DNA from: Sarcina sp. DSM 11001
GTDB lineage: Bacteria; Bacillota; Clostridia; Lachnospirales; Lachnospiraceae
Length of the DNA: 64,000 bases
Reading direction: 5' to 3'
NCBI RefSeq assembly: GCF_900101015.1
Contig: NZ_FNFZ01000009.1
Coordinates: forward strand, 84,227-148,226
Positions 10,219-19,457 of the stretch are shown here, in pieces. Below the pieces are notes generated by a model that searched no databases, was not told the origin of the DNA, and saw only the letters and a program-made list of their open reading frames with translations. A program made the translations under genes and the position numbers. The stretch's first letter is position 1, and each line of letters begins with the position of its first letter.

Positions 10219-10328
10219 GACCGCAGCCGCCCGCATGTCCGCTGCCCGTTCCGGCCGAGGGACATCGTCTCCCAGGTAATGGGAGAATAGGACCGCAGCC
10301 GCCCGCATGTCCGCTGCCTGCTCAGCTA
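10185..10328. repeat. 72-bp tandem duplication covering the YjbQ stop codon
   Basis: Two near-identical copies with a 72-base period: 10185-10256 and 10257-10328. The first includes the last codons and stop of the YjbQ gene (GATGGGAGAATAG). The second repeats that coding end as non-coding DNA, with only a few changes. A recent duplication by slippage is the simplest reading. Confidence 0.9.
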
Positions 10329-10341
10329 TGGAACATGAGAC

Positions 10342-10383
10342 CGGCCCTTTTGTATTCCCTGAGGAGTACAAAAGGGCCGTTTT
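10342..10383. terminator. Bidirectional terminator between YjbQ and pyruvate carboxylase
   Basis: A perfect 13-bp stem, CGGCCCTTTTGTA (10342-10354) with TACAAAAGGGCCG (10367-10379), followed by TTTT. It sits between two converging genes. Confidence 0.85.
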
Positions 10384-10495
10384 GCTGTCTACATTTCAAT
10401 TTCCGCAGACATCACCTGTCTCAAGGCCATGCAATAAGCCAAGCGATAAACAAGTGATAAGTAGTATGGTACTCCCTGCGGATATATCTGGCCTG

Positions 10496-13400
10496 TTACT
10501 CGATCCGCATCAGCAGCTGGCCGCCCTTGACGGTGTCGCCTTCCTCGACGAGAATCTCCTTGACGGTACCTGCCATCCTTGCGCTGGTGGCAGTTTCCAT
10601 CTTCATGGCCTCGATGGTGATGACGGTCTGGCCTTCCTCGACGGTATCGCCGACCTTGACATTGATTCCGGCCACAGCGCCGGGGATGGATGCTCCGACC
10701 TCGCCCTTATTTTCAGGATCCGCCATCGGAACCTTGGTGATATTCTTCTGGGCTTCGGGATCCGGAACCTTGACTTCGCGGCGGATGCCGTTGAGCTCGA
10801 AGGAGACGGTTCGCATGCCGTCTTTATCCACTTCTCCGGGGCCGAGATATTTGATGACGAGAGTATTGCCGTCGGCGATGTTGACCTTGTTGGTCTCACC
10901 GATGGAGAGGCCGTGGAAGAAGACATGGCTGCCCAGCCGCATGATATAGCCGTAATGCTCCCTGTTCTTGCAGAACTCCTTGTAGACCTTGGGATACAGG
11001 CCGTAGGAGAGAACGGAACGCCAGCTCTGGTCCGGATGGAACTGGTCGATCTCCTTGCGGAGCTGGTTGAAATCGACCGGTTCAAGCAGTTCGCCGGGCC
11101 GGCAGGTGATGGCTTTTTTGCCCTTCAGGACAACTTCCTGCAGATCCTTGGGGAAGCCCCAGGCGGGCTGGCCCATCATGCCGGCAAAGTAGTCGACCAC
11201 AGAATCCGGGAAGGCCAGGTCTTTGCCCTTCTCCACGATGTTCTCGGGAGTCAGGTCGTTCTGGGTCATAAAGATCGCCAGGTCGCCGACCATCTTGGAG
11301 GACGGAGTGACCTTGGTGATACCACCCAGGATCTTGTCGACCTTGCGGTAGTTTTCCTTGACCTCGGTGAAACGCTGGCCCAGCCCCATGCTCTCGACCT
11401 GAGGTTTGAGGTTGGTGTACTGGCCGCCGGGGATCTCATAGCGGTAGATGTCCGTGGCGGGGCTTGTGATCCCGCCCTCGAACTTGTCGTAGCGCAGGCG
11501 CACGTCCGCCCAGTAATCCGTGAGGTACTGGAGCTGGTCAAGATCGAGGCCGGTGTCCCTGGGCTGTCCCTGAAGGGCCGCGACAAGGGCGTTCATGGAC
11601 GGGTTGGAGGTGAGCGACGACATGGAAGAGATCGCGCAGTCGACGACGTCGACGCCGGCTTCGGCTGCCATCAGGTAAGTCGCGATCTGGTTGCCGGACG
11701 TATCGTGGGTGTGCAGATGGATCGGAACGCCGACCTCCTGCTTGAGCTCGGTGATGAGCTTTTTCGCCGCGTAGGGCTTGAGAAGACCTGCCATATCCTT
11801 GATGGCGATCATATGCGCGCCGCGGTGCTCCAGCTCCTTGGCCATGTTCACATAGTACCTGAGCGTATATCTGTCATTTTTGGGATCCAGGATGTCGCCT
11901 GTGTAGCAGACGGCCGCCTCCAGGATCTTATTCTGTTTGAGGACTTCATCCATCGCGACAGACATGCCCTCGATCCAGTTGAGTGAGTCAAATACGCGGA
12001 AGACATCGATGCCGCTCTTGGCGGAGGCTTTGATGAACTCCCGGATCATGTTGTCGGGATAGTTGGTGTAGCCGACTGCGTTGGAACCGCGGATCAGCAT
12101 CTGCAGGAGCAGGTTGGGGGCCTTTTCGCGGATGATGTCCAGACGCTCCCAGGGAGACTCATGCAGGAAACGGTAGCAGACGTCGAAAGTCGCGCCGCCC
12201 CAGCACTCGAGGGAGAAGGCGTCCGCCAGGATCTCGCTGGTGCCGTCCATGCACTTGACGATGTCGCGGGTACGCACGCGGGTGCCGAGCAGGGACTGAT
12301 GAGCGTCGCGGCAGGTCGTGTCGGTGATCAGGAGCTTCTGCTGTCTCCTGACCCATTTCGCGACTTCCTCCGGCCCCTTGGCGTCGAGAAGCTGCTTGAG
12401 GCCCATCTTGCGGTTACCGGTTACAGGAGGGAACCTGGGGGGCTCATAGATGAAGTTCGCGCTGTTCTCGGCGATGGACCGCTCCGCGATGTAGGTGAGC
12501 ATCTTGGTCGCGGCGTCCTCGCCTCCCTCGATCTCAAAGAGGGAAGGGGTCTCGTCGATGAACTTCGTGTAGCATTTGCCCTCGCGGAAGGTCTCGTTGT
12601 TGAGCACGTTGGTGATAAAGGCGATGTTGGTCTTGACACCGTTCACGCGGACTTCGCGGATAGCGCGCAGGGCTTTGTTGCAGACGCCCCTGAAGGTGCG
12701 GTCCCAGGAAGTGACCTTGACCAGCAGGGAATCATAGTAAGGCGAGATCGTGGAGCCGGTTCCCGCCGTCGCCTCGTCCAGACGGATGCCGAAGCCGCCG
12801 GAGATCCGGTAGCCGGTGATGCGGCCCGTATCCGGGGCGAAGTTGTTGGTGGGATCCTCCGTCGTCACACGGCACTGGATGGCGAAGCCGTCGAGCTTGA
12901 GATCGGACTGCTTCGTGATTCCGATCCTGGGATCGGAGAGGGGTTCACCCTGGGCGACCAGGATCTGGGCACGCACGAGGTCGACGCCGGTGACCATCTC
13001 GGTAACGGTGTGCTCGACCTGAATGCGGGGATTCATCTCGATGAAGTAGTAGTTCTCATCCTTGTCGACCAGAAACTCCAGCGTGCCCGCGTTCGTGTAG
13101 CCGACATGCTTTGTGATCTTGACGGCGTCGCGGTAGAGTTTCTTTTTGACCCCATCGGAGACAGAGAAGGCGGGAGTGAACTCGACGACCTTCTGATAGC
13201 GGCGCTGGAGCGAGCAGTCGCGCTCAAACAGGTGAGCGACATGGCCGTGCTCGTCCGCCAGGACCTGGACCTCGATGTGCTTGGGGTTGACGAGGAATTT
13301 CTCCATGAAGATATCCCCGTTGCCGAAAGATTTGAGGGCCTCAGCCTTGACGAGATCGAAGTTGATCCCCACCTCCTCGACCGTGTCACAGCGGCGCATA

Positions 13401-13909
13401 CCGCGTCCGCCGCCGCCGGCCGCTGCCTTGAGGATGACCGGGAAACCGAACTCCATAGCCAGCTTCTGCGCTTCTTCGCGGCTGGCGAGCGGATCCTTGG
13501 TGCCGGGCGTCGTGGGAACGTCGCAGTCGATAGCCATCTGTTTGGCGCTGAGCTTATCACCCATCATATCCAGAATTCTGGAAGAAGGACCGATGAACTT
13601 GATGCCGGCCTGCTCGCAGGCGCGCGCGAAATCTCCGTTCTCGGACAAAAATCCGTAGCCGGGATGGATCGCGTCGCAGTCATGCATCCGGGCCAGCTCG
13701 ATGATCCTGGGAATATCCAGATACGCACCCAGCGGGCTCATATTTTCACCGATCAGATAAGACTCGTCCGCCGCTGTGCGGAAGGCAGCGTAGGTATCCT
13801 CATTGGAATAGATCGCTACCGTCTGCAGCCCCAGGTCGTGGCAGGCGCGGAAGATACGCATCGCGATCTCGCCGCGGTTCGCCACCAGGACTTTTTTGAA
13901 TTTGTTCAT
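10496..13909 (-). CDS. pyc: Pyruvate carboxylase
   Basis: Biotin enzyme that carboxylates pyruvate to oxaloacetate with ATP and bicarbonate. Domains in order: biotin carboxylase (residues 1 to about 450, starting KVLVANRGEIAMR and with the ATP-grasp glycine loop GGGGRGMR), carboxyltransferase of the HMG-lyase fold (about 530-800, with TTCRDAHQS), the conserved PYC domain (to about 1010), and a C-terminal biotinyl domain with EAMKME, biotin on Lys about 1103. The full length of 1137 aa is normal for the single-chain enzyme. AAAGGAGG precedes the ATG. Long open frames on the other strand are antisense shadows of its GC-rich codons. Confidence 0.96.
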   Translation of the reverse strand: MNKFKKVLVANRGEIAMRIFRACHDLGLQTVAIYSNEDTYAAFRTAADESYLIGENMSPLGAYLDIPRIIELARMHDCDAIHPGYGFLSENGDFARACEQAGIKFIGPSSRILDMMGDKLSAKQMAIDCDVPTTPGTKDPLASREEAQKLAMEFGFPVILKAAAGGGGRGMRRCDTVEEVGINFDLVKAEALKSFGNGDIFMEKFLVNPKHIEVQVLADEHGHVAHLFERDCSLQRRYQKVVEFTPAFSVSDGVKKKLYRDAVKITKHVGYTNAGTLEFLVDKDENYYFIEMNPRIQVEHTVTEMVTGVDLVRAQILVAQGEPLSDPRIGITKQSDLKLDGFAIQCRVTTEDPTNNFAPDTGRITGYRISGGFGIRLDEATAGTGSTISPYYDSLLVKVTSWDRTFRGVCNKALRAIREVRVNGVKTNIAFITNVLNNETFREGKCYTKFIDETPSLFEIEGGEDAATKMLTYIAERSIAENSANFIYEPPRFPPVTGNRKMGLKQLLDAKGPEEVAKWVRRQQKLLITDTTCRDAHQSLLGTRVRTRDIVKCMDGTSEILADAFSLECWGGATFDVCYRFLHESPWERLDIIREKAPNLLLQMLIRGSNAVGYTNYPDNMIREFIKASAKSGIDVFRVFDSLNWIEGMSVAMDEVLKQNKILEAAVCYTGDILDPKNDRYTLRYYVNMAKELEHRGAHMIAIKDMAGLLKPYAAKKLITELKQEVGVPIHLHTHDTSGNQIATYLMAAEAGVDVVDCAISSMSSLTSNPSMNALVAALQGQPRDTGLDLDQLQYLTDYWADVRLRYDKFEGGITSPATDIYRYEIPGGQYTNLKPQVESMGLGQRFTEVKENYRKVDKILGGITKVTPSSKMVGDLAIFMTQNDLTPENIVEKGKDLAFPDSVVDYFAGMMGQPAWGFPKDLQEVVLKGKKAITCRPGELLEPVDFNQLRKEIDQFHPDQSWRSVLSYGLYPKVYKEFCKNREHYGYIMRLGSHVFFHGLSIGETNKVNIADGNTLVIKYLGPGEVDKDGMRTVSFELNGIRREVKVPDPEAQKNITKVPMADPENKGEVGASIPGAVAGINVKVGDTVEEGQTVITIEAMKMETATSARMAGTVKEILVEEGDTVKGGQLLMRIE

Positions 13910-14051
13910 TTGTTCCTCCTTTTAGTTGCAGTCAGGCATTACATACGAACTTGTACAAAGAAATGTTTCAAATATTGTACTATTTTATACAAAATTAGTA
14001 AAGACTCCCCTGCCTCCCCTGCATCAGGAGCGGAAAAAAGAAACCGGCAGA

Positions 14052-14480
14052 TCAGCCTTTCAGGTTTCCGGGGCCGAACCCCCTCGGCAACAGATCCTTA
14101 AGGAAAAATATCTCATAATGATCCGGGTCTGTCGCCACGATGATCCGGAAGGTCTCCGGGTCGCAGAATTCCATCATGACCTGGCGGCAGACCCCGCAGG
14201 GCACGGAATAGCCGGAGGGAACCGCCTCTTCCTCTTTTCCGCCAACGATACAGATTGCGTCAAAATCCCGGATCCCCTCGCTCACAGCCTTTGCAAAAGC
14301 AGTCCTTTCGGCGCAGAGCGACGGGCCGTAGGCGGCATTTTCAACATTGCAGCCTGTAAAAATCGTACCATCCTCTCCCAGCAGAGCCGCTCCGACCCGG
14401 TAGTGGGAATACGGCGCATAAGAACGAGCGCGCTGGGCAGCCGCTGTTTCAATCAGGTTGCGGATCACTTTGTTGTCCAT
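14052..14480 (-). CDS. cdd: Cytidine deaminase
   Basis: Hydrolytic deamination of cytidine and deoxycytidine in pyrimidine salvage. The zinc site is complete: Cys56-Ala-Glu58 in the stretch NAAYGPSLCAERTAF, and PCGVCRQ with Cys95 and Cys98. Substrate-binding GCNVENA is at 43-49. The protein is 142 aa; homotetrameric CDDs are usually 130-140 aa. The ATG at 14480 is chosen because ATGGAG lies six bases before it, whereas the frame could extend to 14504 without a site. It lies between pyc and the phosphohexomutase on the same strand. Confidence 0.92.
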   Translation of the reverse strand: MDNKVIRNLIETAAAQRARSYAPYSHYRVGAALLGEDGTIFTGCNVENAAYGPSLCAERTAFAKAVSEGIRDFDAICIVGGKEEEAVPSGYSVPCGVCRQVMMEFCDPETFRIIVATDPDHYEIFFLKDLLPRGFGPGNLKG

Positions 14481-14571
14481 ATTTTTCTCCATAGCATACC
14501 ACAAAAAAACTCTATCTCCCTGCAGCGAAAGCCCCTGCCCCGGTCAGCTCCATATGAAGCCGGCGGTCAGT

Positions 14572-16281
14572 TCACTCCACAGCGTCCACCATCGCAGTGA
14601 CAGCCTCCCTCAGGCCGCGGACCGCGTCCTCCGCCTTCTGCCCGTCCTCTTTTTTCGCGTAATAATAGAACTTGATCTTGGGCTCGGTGCCGGAAGGCCG
14701 CATACCGAACCAGCTGCCATCCTCCATGTGGTAAATCAGGACATTGGAAGCCGGGATCTCGTCGCGGTCATCCCTGTAGCCGTCGATATAATCGACCGTT
14801 TTTTTCACACGGAAATCACCGAAAGCCTGCGGTTTCCCCTGCCGGAAGGCATCCATGATCCGTCCGATCCGGGCGGCTCCTGCGGCTCCCTCGAGAACAT
14901 AGGAGACCTGGTCCTCGGCAAAATAGCCGTATTTTTCATAGAGCGAATGCAGGTATTCCTCGATCGTCATTCCCTTTTTGCGCAGATAAGCCGCCATTTC
15001 CATGACCAGCAGGCCGGCACAGATGCCGTCCTTATCGCGCACGTCCGCGCCCGGGGCGCAGCCTATACTCTCCTCATAACTGAAGAAATAAGAGTATCCC
15101 TCCTTCTCCGCGCGGGGGATCACACCGCAGATATTTTTAAATCCCGTCAGGGCTTCATAGACCCGGATCCCGTAGTCCTCGCAGATCGTGCGCCCCATAT
15201 TGCCGGTGACGATCGATTTGATCATCGCACCCTTTTTCGGGAGCCGGCCCGACTCCTGCATGCTCTGCGCCATATAGGCGATCAGCAGCGCGCCTGTCTG
15301 GTTCCCGTTCAGCGGACGGAAGCCGCCCCTGCCGTCCGGGATCTCGACGGCCATGCGGTCGGAATCAGGATCCGTGGCGATCAGGACCTGCGCGCCGACG
15401 GCTTTGCCCAGCTTCTCGGCGAGGGCGAAGCCCTTGGGATCCTCGGGGTTCGGATAACCAACTGTCGTAAATTCCGGATCGGGGTCCTTCTGCTCCGCGA
15501 CGATATGGAAATTTTCATACCCTTCCTCGCGGGCCAGAGTCTCCATCGGAATGCTCCCCGCCCCGTTGAGCGGCGTATACACCACGGGAACCGACAGATC
15601 CAGTTCCTCCGCGGGACGCTGGCGCATCGACTTCACATAATCCAGATAAGCCCGGTCCATCTCCTCGCCCAGCATGACGACAAGTCCCTTCACGACCGCC
15701 TCCTCCAGGGGGATCCTGTGGAACTGATCAAAATAATCCAGCCGGACGATCTCCCTCAGCATGCCGTCGGAAACCGCTCCGGAAATCTGAGCGCCGTCCT
15801 CCCAGTACACCTTGTAGCCGTTATACTCCTTGGGATTGTGGCTCGCGGTCATATTGACTCCGCCGACTGCCCCCAGCCTGCGGATCGCGAAGGAGAGCTC
15901 CGGCGTCGGCCTCATCGAGGGGAACAGATAAGCATGAATGCCGTTCCCGGCAAAAATTTCCGCCGCCAGCTCCGAAAATTCCTTCGAATGATACCGGCAG
16001 TCATAGGCAATGACCACACCGGCATCAGGATCCTTTCCTGACTGCAAAATATAACTCGCGATTCCCTGCGTCGCGCGTCCCACTGTCAGACTGTTCATCC
16101 GGTTCGTGCCCGCGGCGCAGATTCCGCGCAATCCTGCGGTTCCGAACTCGATCTCCTTATAAAAACGCTCATAAATCTGCCCCTCATCGTCTTTAATGGA
16201 GAGGAGCTCCTCCCTCAGCGGATCCCCCGCGGGGAGCTTTTCCAGCCACTGTTCATATGCCTGTCTCTGCTCATTCTTCAT
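14572..16281 (-). CDS. Phosphoglucomutase/phosphomannomutase (alpha-D-phosphohexomutase)
   Basis: Interconverts hexose 1- and 6-phosphates through a phosphoserine. The active-site loop TASHNPKEYNGYKVY contains Ser147. The metal-binding loop DPDSDRMA and a late GGEES-type sugar loop (here FSYEESIG) and phosphate loop RPSGTEPKIKFY are all seen. Length 569 aa fits the larger clostridial PgcA type. GAGGAGG lies 9 bases before the ATG, inside the end of the upstream lipoprotein gene, which it overlaps by 11 bases, so the two are likely co-translated. Confidence 0.93.
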   Translation of the reverse strand: MKNEQRQAYEQWLEKLPAGDPLREELLSIKDDEGQIYERFYKEIEFGTAGLRGICAAGTNRMNSLTVGRATQGIASYILQSGKDPDAGVVIAYDCRYHSKEFSELAAEIFAGNGIHAYLFPSMRPTPELSFAIRRLGAVGGVNMTASHNPKEYNGYKVYWEDGAQISGAVSDGMLREIVRLDYFDQFHRIPLEEAVVKGLVVMLGEEMDRAYLDYVKSMRQRPAEELDLSVPVVYTPLNGAGSIPMETLAREEGYENFHIVAEQKDPDPEFTTVGYPNPEDPKGFALAEKLGKAVGAQVLIATDPDSDRMAVEIPDGRGGFRPLNGNQTGALLIAYMAQSMQESGRLPKKGAMIKSIVTGNMGRTICEDYGIRVYEALTGFKNICGVIPRAEKEGYSYFFSYEESIGCAPGADVRDKDGICAGLLVMEMAAYLRKKGMTIEEYLHSLYEKYGYFAEDQVSYVLEGAAGAARIGRIMDAFRQGKPQAFGDFRVKKTVDYIDGYRDDRDEIPASNVLIYHMEDGSWFGMRPSGTEPKIKFYYYAKKEDGQKAEDAVRGLREAVTAMVDAVE

Positions 16282-17587
16282 CTTCTTTTTCCTCCTCTTC
16301 TGTCACCGCTTCGGAAGGATCCCCGGCAAGCAGGTCTTCCATCCTATCCCTGTACTTATTCAGGTCCATTCCGACGATGGGATCCCCGACCACAATACCG
16401 TTGGAATCCACAAAAATCGTCGTCGGATATGCCCTGGCGATCAGCTGCTCCTTCATCCGGGCAGTAGGAACCAGGAGGGGATACGTCACACCGGTCTCAT
16501 CTCTGATCTCCCTGCCGGTTTCCAGTTCCTTTTCCATATCGCCGTCAAGCATGACGCCGATGACCGCGCCGCCATCCTCTGCGAACTCCCTGTTCATTTC
16601 CTCCAGCGCCGGCATCTCCTGCAAACAGTAAGTACACCAGCTCGTCCACAGATTGATCATGGTGTATCTGTTCTTTGCGAACAGTTCCCTGCTGTCCACT
16701 TTATTTCCGTCAAAATCCACCGTCTCAAAAGAAACAGCGCTGCCGGCCTTCGTACTGGGTTTTTCCTCCGGCTCATAAAACCGGATATTGTCAAAAAGCT
16801 CGGGAAGGTCTGCTATGAATTCCGCAATGTCTTCCTCTCTGTCCACTGGAGGCACCGGCCTCCGCAGCACATCCTCTCCTGTGACATTATAAAAAGTCCA
16901 TCCGTCCGCCTTTCCGATCTCCTCCAGATCAAAAGACAGAACAGGATCGTCCTGCTCAAAAAGCTCCATGACATTTTTCTTGCTGAGAATATCGCTGACG
17001 CTGAGTATGATAAACATATCATTGACACGCTCATCAAGATATGCCCCGAGCTCATCCGACTCCTCGCCCATCTGCTGCACGGCTTCCTCCAGTTCATACT
17101 CCGTCGCGGCATAGACCACGCAGTTGGTAATGACCAGATCCGGCTGTACTGCACTCGATCTGTAGGAAATATAGCAGTCTGAAGATCTCCAGCTCTCAGG
17201 CAGCGTGATATCCATTCCCGAAACGGGGATCGTCCATACTCCTGATTTATCATCGCCGGAGACAACTGTCCGGTCTGCAGTCGAGCCGGCCTGTGCCTCC
17301 TGAGCCTCCTCCTGCTCCTCCTCCGCCGCTGCGGCGAGGGAGGCCGACTCTGATGCCTCTTCTGATACTGGCTCTGTTTCCGGAATCTCTCCTTCGACTG
17401 TTGTAGCGGCCGCCTGCGCTCCCTGCTCTGCAGGACCGCCGGATGTCCCCTCTTTTTTTACATCAGCCGCTGTTTCCTGCCCTGCAGGCGCCCCGGCATT
17501 TCCCGACTCAGTATTGCTCCCGCAGCCGTAAAGGATTGACAGACACAGGCAGACTGCCATTACTACAATCAGCGTTTTCATTTTCAT
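16271..17587 (-). CDS. Lipoprotein with C-terminal thioredoxin (TlpA-like) domain
   Basis: A 438-residue exported lipoprotein. A signal peptide ends at a lipobox (SILYGC, Cys22). Residues 25-100 are a Glu/Ala-rich low-complexity linker. Residues 110-270 form a domain I do not recognise, with many acidic residues. Residues 290-420 form a thioredoxin fold with WTSWCTYC (Cys318 and Cys321) and a cis-Pro loop in AYPTTIFVD. Such proteins reduce or exchange disulfides outside the membrane. The tail is very acidic. The start at 17587 follows a weak AGGGGG site; ATG at 17581 is also possible. Coupled to the phosphohexomutase gene by overlap. Confidence 0.8.
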   Translation of the reverse strand: MKMKTLIVVMAVCLCLSILYGCGSNTESGNAGAPAGQETAADVKKEGTSGGPAEQGAQAAATTVEGEIPETEPVSEEASESASLAAAAEEEQEEAQEAQAGSTADRTVVSGDDKSGVWTIPVSGMDITLPESWRSSDCYISYRSSAVQPDLVITNCVVYAATEYELEEAVQQMGEESDELGAYLDERVNDMFIILSVSDILSKKNVMELFEQDDPVLSFDLEEIGKADGWTFYNVTGEDVLRRPVPPVDREEDIAEFIADLPELFDNIRFYEPEEKPSTKAGSAVSFETVDFDGNKVDSRELFAKNRYTMINLWTSWCTYCLQEMPALEEMNREFAEDGGAVIGVMLDGDMEKELETGREIRDETGVTYPLLVPTARMKEQLIARAYPTTIFVDSNGIVVGDPIVGMDLNKYRDRMEDLLAGDPSEAVTEEEEKEDEE

Positions 17588-17772
17588 TTTTAAATTCAAC
17601 CCCCTGTTCCGATCTGCATAAAGCATCTTTTTAATTTACCTGACGTCCGCAAAAAGCATTTTCCATAAAATCTTTCTGTCATGAAATAATGATATCTTTC
17701 TATCATTTTACAACGTATCAGCATACCGGACAACTGATTTGGGCAGGTCGTGAACAATAACGGTTCGGATTC

Positions 17773-17925
17773 GCTACAGTACACGCCCTATCGAGGGCGT
17801 GTACTGTAGCTTGCGAAAATCCCATTCCAAATCGCTTCGCGATGGGATTTTCGCCGTAAAACTCGGGTTTTTCGCGAAAAAGCCGCGAAAAACGCCTCGA
17901 GTTTCGAGCCGGTCTGTACTGTAAC
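17773..17925 (-). mobile_element. MITE-like hairpin element, copy 1, with 8-bp target duplication
   Basis: A 153-bp non-coding element. Its ends are inverted (GCTACAGTAC at left, GTACTGTAAC at right). It is flanked by the direct repeat TCGGATTC at 17765-17772 and 17926-17933. Inside are three hairpins, including a strong GGGATTTTCGC/GCGAAAATCCC stem. Read on the minus strand, its first half shares the CTCGAGGCGTTTTTCGCGG segment with the copy at 45644. Frames across it are not protein-like. Confidence 0.75.
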
Positions 17926-18167
17926 TCGGATTCATCAGGTTCATCAGGAAGTGATGGCAATATATTTGTCCAAATGACGCATCTCATGTTAAAATAACGA
18001 CTGCAGTATAAGGGCACCGGATCATCATTAAAACCTGACAGCACGCCATAAAAGATAGTCCAGCCTGTCGTACACCGGATTCAGGACCCGCCCGTGTATC
18101 TTGAATCCATCACCCCTTTTTACACCATTGTTTTTTTTCTTTTTTATTTCATTTATGAGGTAAAACC

Positions 18168-19127
18168 ATGCCTGACATTCAATATCTATTATTCCTTCAG
18201 AACTTCAGAAACAGCACCAACAATCTTCTGACTCCCTTTATGGAGTGGATCTCCCTGTTCGCGGTAACGCATCTGATCCTGATCCCGGCATTTGTCTACT
18301 GGGTGGTCCACAAAAAGAGCGGCCTCTATACCCTCACGTCCTATTACCTGTGCTGCGGCGTAAACGCCATTGTAAAGCTGACTGCCTGCATCTACCGTCC
18401 ATGGATCCGTGACGCAAGAGTCGTCCCCGCCGGAGATGCCATCCGGACAGCCACCGGCTACTCCTTCCCGAGCGGCCACACTTCTACAGCCGGCCCCATC
18501 TACGGAGGACTTGCTGTCAGCGCCCGGAAACGCCTGCCCTGGATCTCCATCATCTGCCTGATCGCCCTGCTGCTCACCGGCTTTTCCAGGAATTATCTGG
18601 GTGTCCACACCCCTCAGGACGTCGCTGTGGGAATGATCGAATCCGCCCTCTCCCTGTTCCTTGTCGCCAAAACATTCCACTACCTGGAAGAGAATCCGGA
18701 AAAAGAAAATCTCTTCCTAGCGGGCATGTTTGTCTTTGGCTGGCTGGCGATCATCTATATCACATTCAAGCCCTACCCGATGACCTATATCAATGGCGTC
18801 CTTCTCGTGGATCCTCAAAAGATGATGAATGACGGCTACGGAGACACAGCCCTGCTCATCGCCTTCCCCGTTGCCCGTTTCTGCGAGAAGAAATGGGTCC
18901 GTTTCCAGGCGGCCGGCTTAAGCTTCAAAGGCATTCTCACAGGCATCATCGGCCTGGTTCCCATGTGGCTGATGACAGATTTTATGAAAGCTCCCCTGGA
19001 CCAGGCACTGGGAAGCCACTGGGGACACTTCATGTTCAATTTCATCCTGGTCCTGTATACCATCGTACTGTTCCCCATCTATGTGCGCCTGTTATGGGGA
19101 GAATCCGAGCCCGGTTCAGAGCTGTAA
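18168..19127 (+). CDS. PAP2 superfamily phosphatase, membrane-bound
   Basis: A 319-residue membrane protein with the three phosphatase motifs of the PAP2 family: KLTACIYRP (Lys70, Arg77, Pro78), PSGH (101-104) and SRNYLGVHTPQD (Ser140, Arg141, His147, Asp151). Members hydrolyse lipid phosphates such as undecaprenyl diphosphate or phosphatidic acid at the membrane surface. The motifs lie in the first half, and five or six hydrophobic segments follow, longer than a minimal PAP2 enzyme. GAGGT precedes the ATG. It is a single gene with its own terminator. Confidence 0.88.
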   Translation: MPDIQYLLFLQNFRNSTNNLLTPFMEWISLFAVTHLILIPAFVYWVVHKKSGLYTLTSYYLCCGVNAIVKLTACIYRPWIRDARVVPAGDAIRTATGYSFPSGHTSTAGPIYGGLAVSARKRLPWISIICLIALLLTGFSRNYLGVHTPQDVAVGMIESALSLFLVAKTFHYLEENPEKENLFLAGMFVFGWLAIIYITFKPYPMTYINGVLLVDPQKMMNDGYGDTALLIAFPVARFCEKKWVRFQAAGLSFKGILTGIIGLVPMWLMTDFMKAPLDQALGSHWGHFMFNFILVLYTIVLFPIYVRLLWGESEPGSEL

Positions 19128-19148
19128 CCCACCCGGCAGGACGCGGAT

Positions 19149-19217
19149 GTTTTTGAGCAATGTACTAAGGTGTTTTTGAGCAGTGCACTAAGCTGTTTCT
19201 GAACAGTGTACTAAACA
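19149..19217. repeat. 23-bp tandem repeat, three copies
   Basis: Unit TGTTTTTGAGCAATGTACTA plus a few bases, repeated three times with point changes, just after the PAP2 stop. Confidence 0.75.
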
Positions 19218-19243
19218 GACAAATACGGTACATCCGCACATAA

Positions 19244-19290
19244 AACCCGGAACACAGAGTTAGATTTTTCCTCCGTGTCCCGGGTTTTTC
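19244..19290 (+). terminator. Terminator after the PAP2 gene
   Basis: AACCCGGAACAC (19244-19255) pairs with GTGTCCCGGGTT (19275-19286), with one bulge, and ends in TTTTTC. Confidence 0.75.
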
Positions 19291-19349
19291 TCATGTCAGC
19301 TGGAATTTCCGGTAAAAATATGCGGTTACAAAAGTTACAAAACCTGCCA

Positions 19350-19440
19350 GAAACATCCGGTCGTAACTGCCGGTTATAATCGTCAGTCATAATTGCCGGT
19401 CACAAGCGCCGGTCATAATCACCAGTCAAAATACCATTCT
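19350..19440. repeat. Degenerate repeat, GCCGGTCATAATC-type unit of about 15 bp
   Basis: At least five imperfect copies of a CGGTCATAATCGCC-like unit between the PAP2 terminator and the EFR1 gene stop. It belongs to the window-wide intergenic repeat pattern. Confidence 0.6.
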
Positions 19441-19457
19441 GCTCTCCACAGACCTCC

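Noticed and set aside
10307..11986. A 559-codon plus-strand frame opposite pyruvate carboxylase
   Set aside because: Antisense shadow of a GC-rich gene; no ribosome binding site and no domain. The same holds for 12161-14101 and 14458-16041.
17718..18044. A 108-codon minus frame across the MITE copy 1
   Set aside because: It runs through the element's hairpins and lacks protein-like features or a ribosome binding site.
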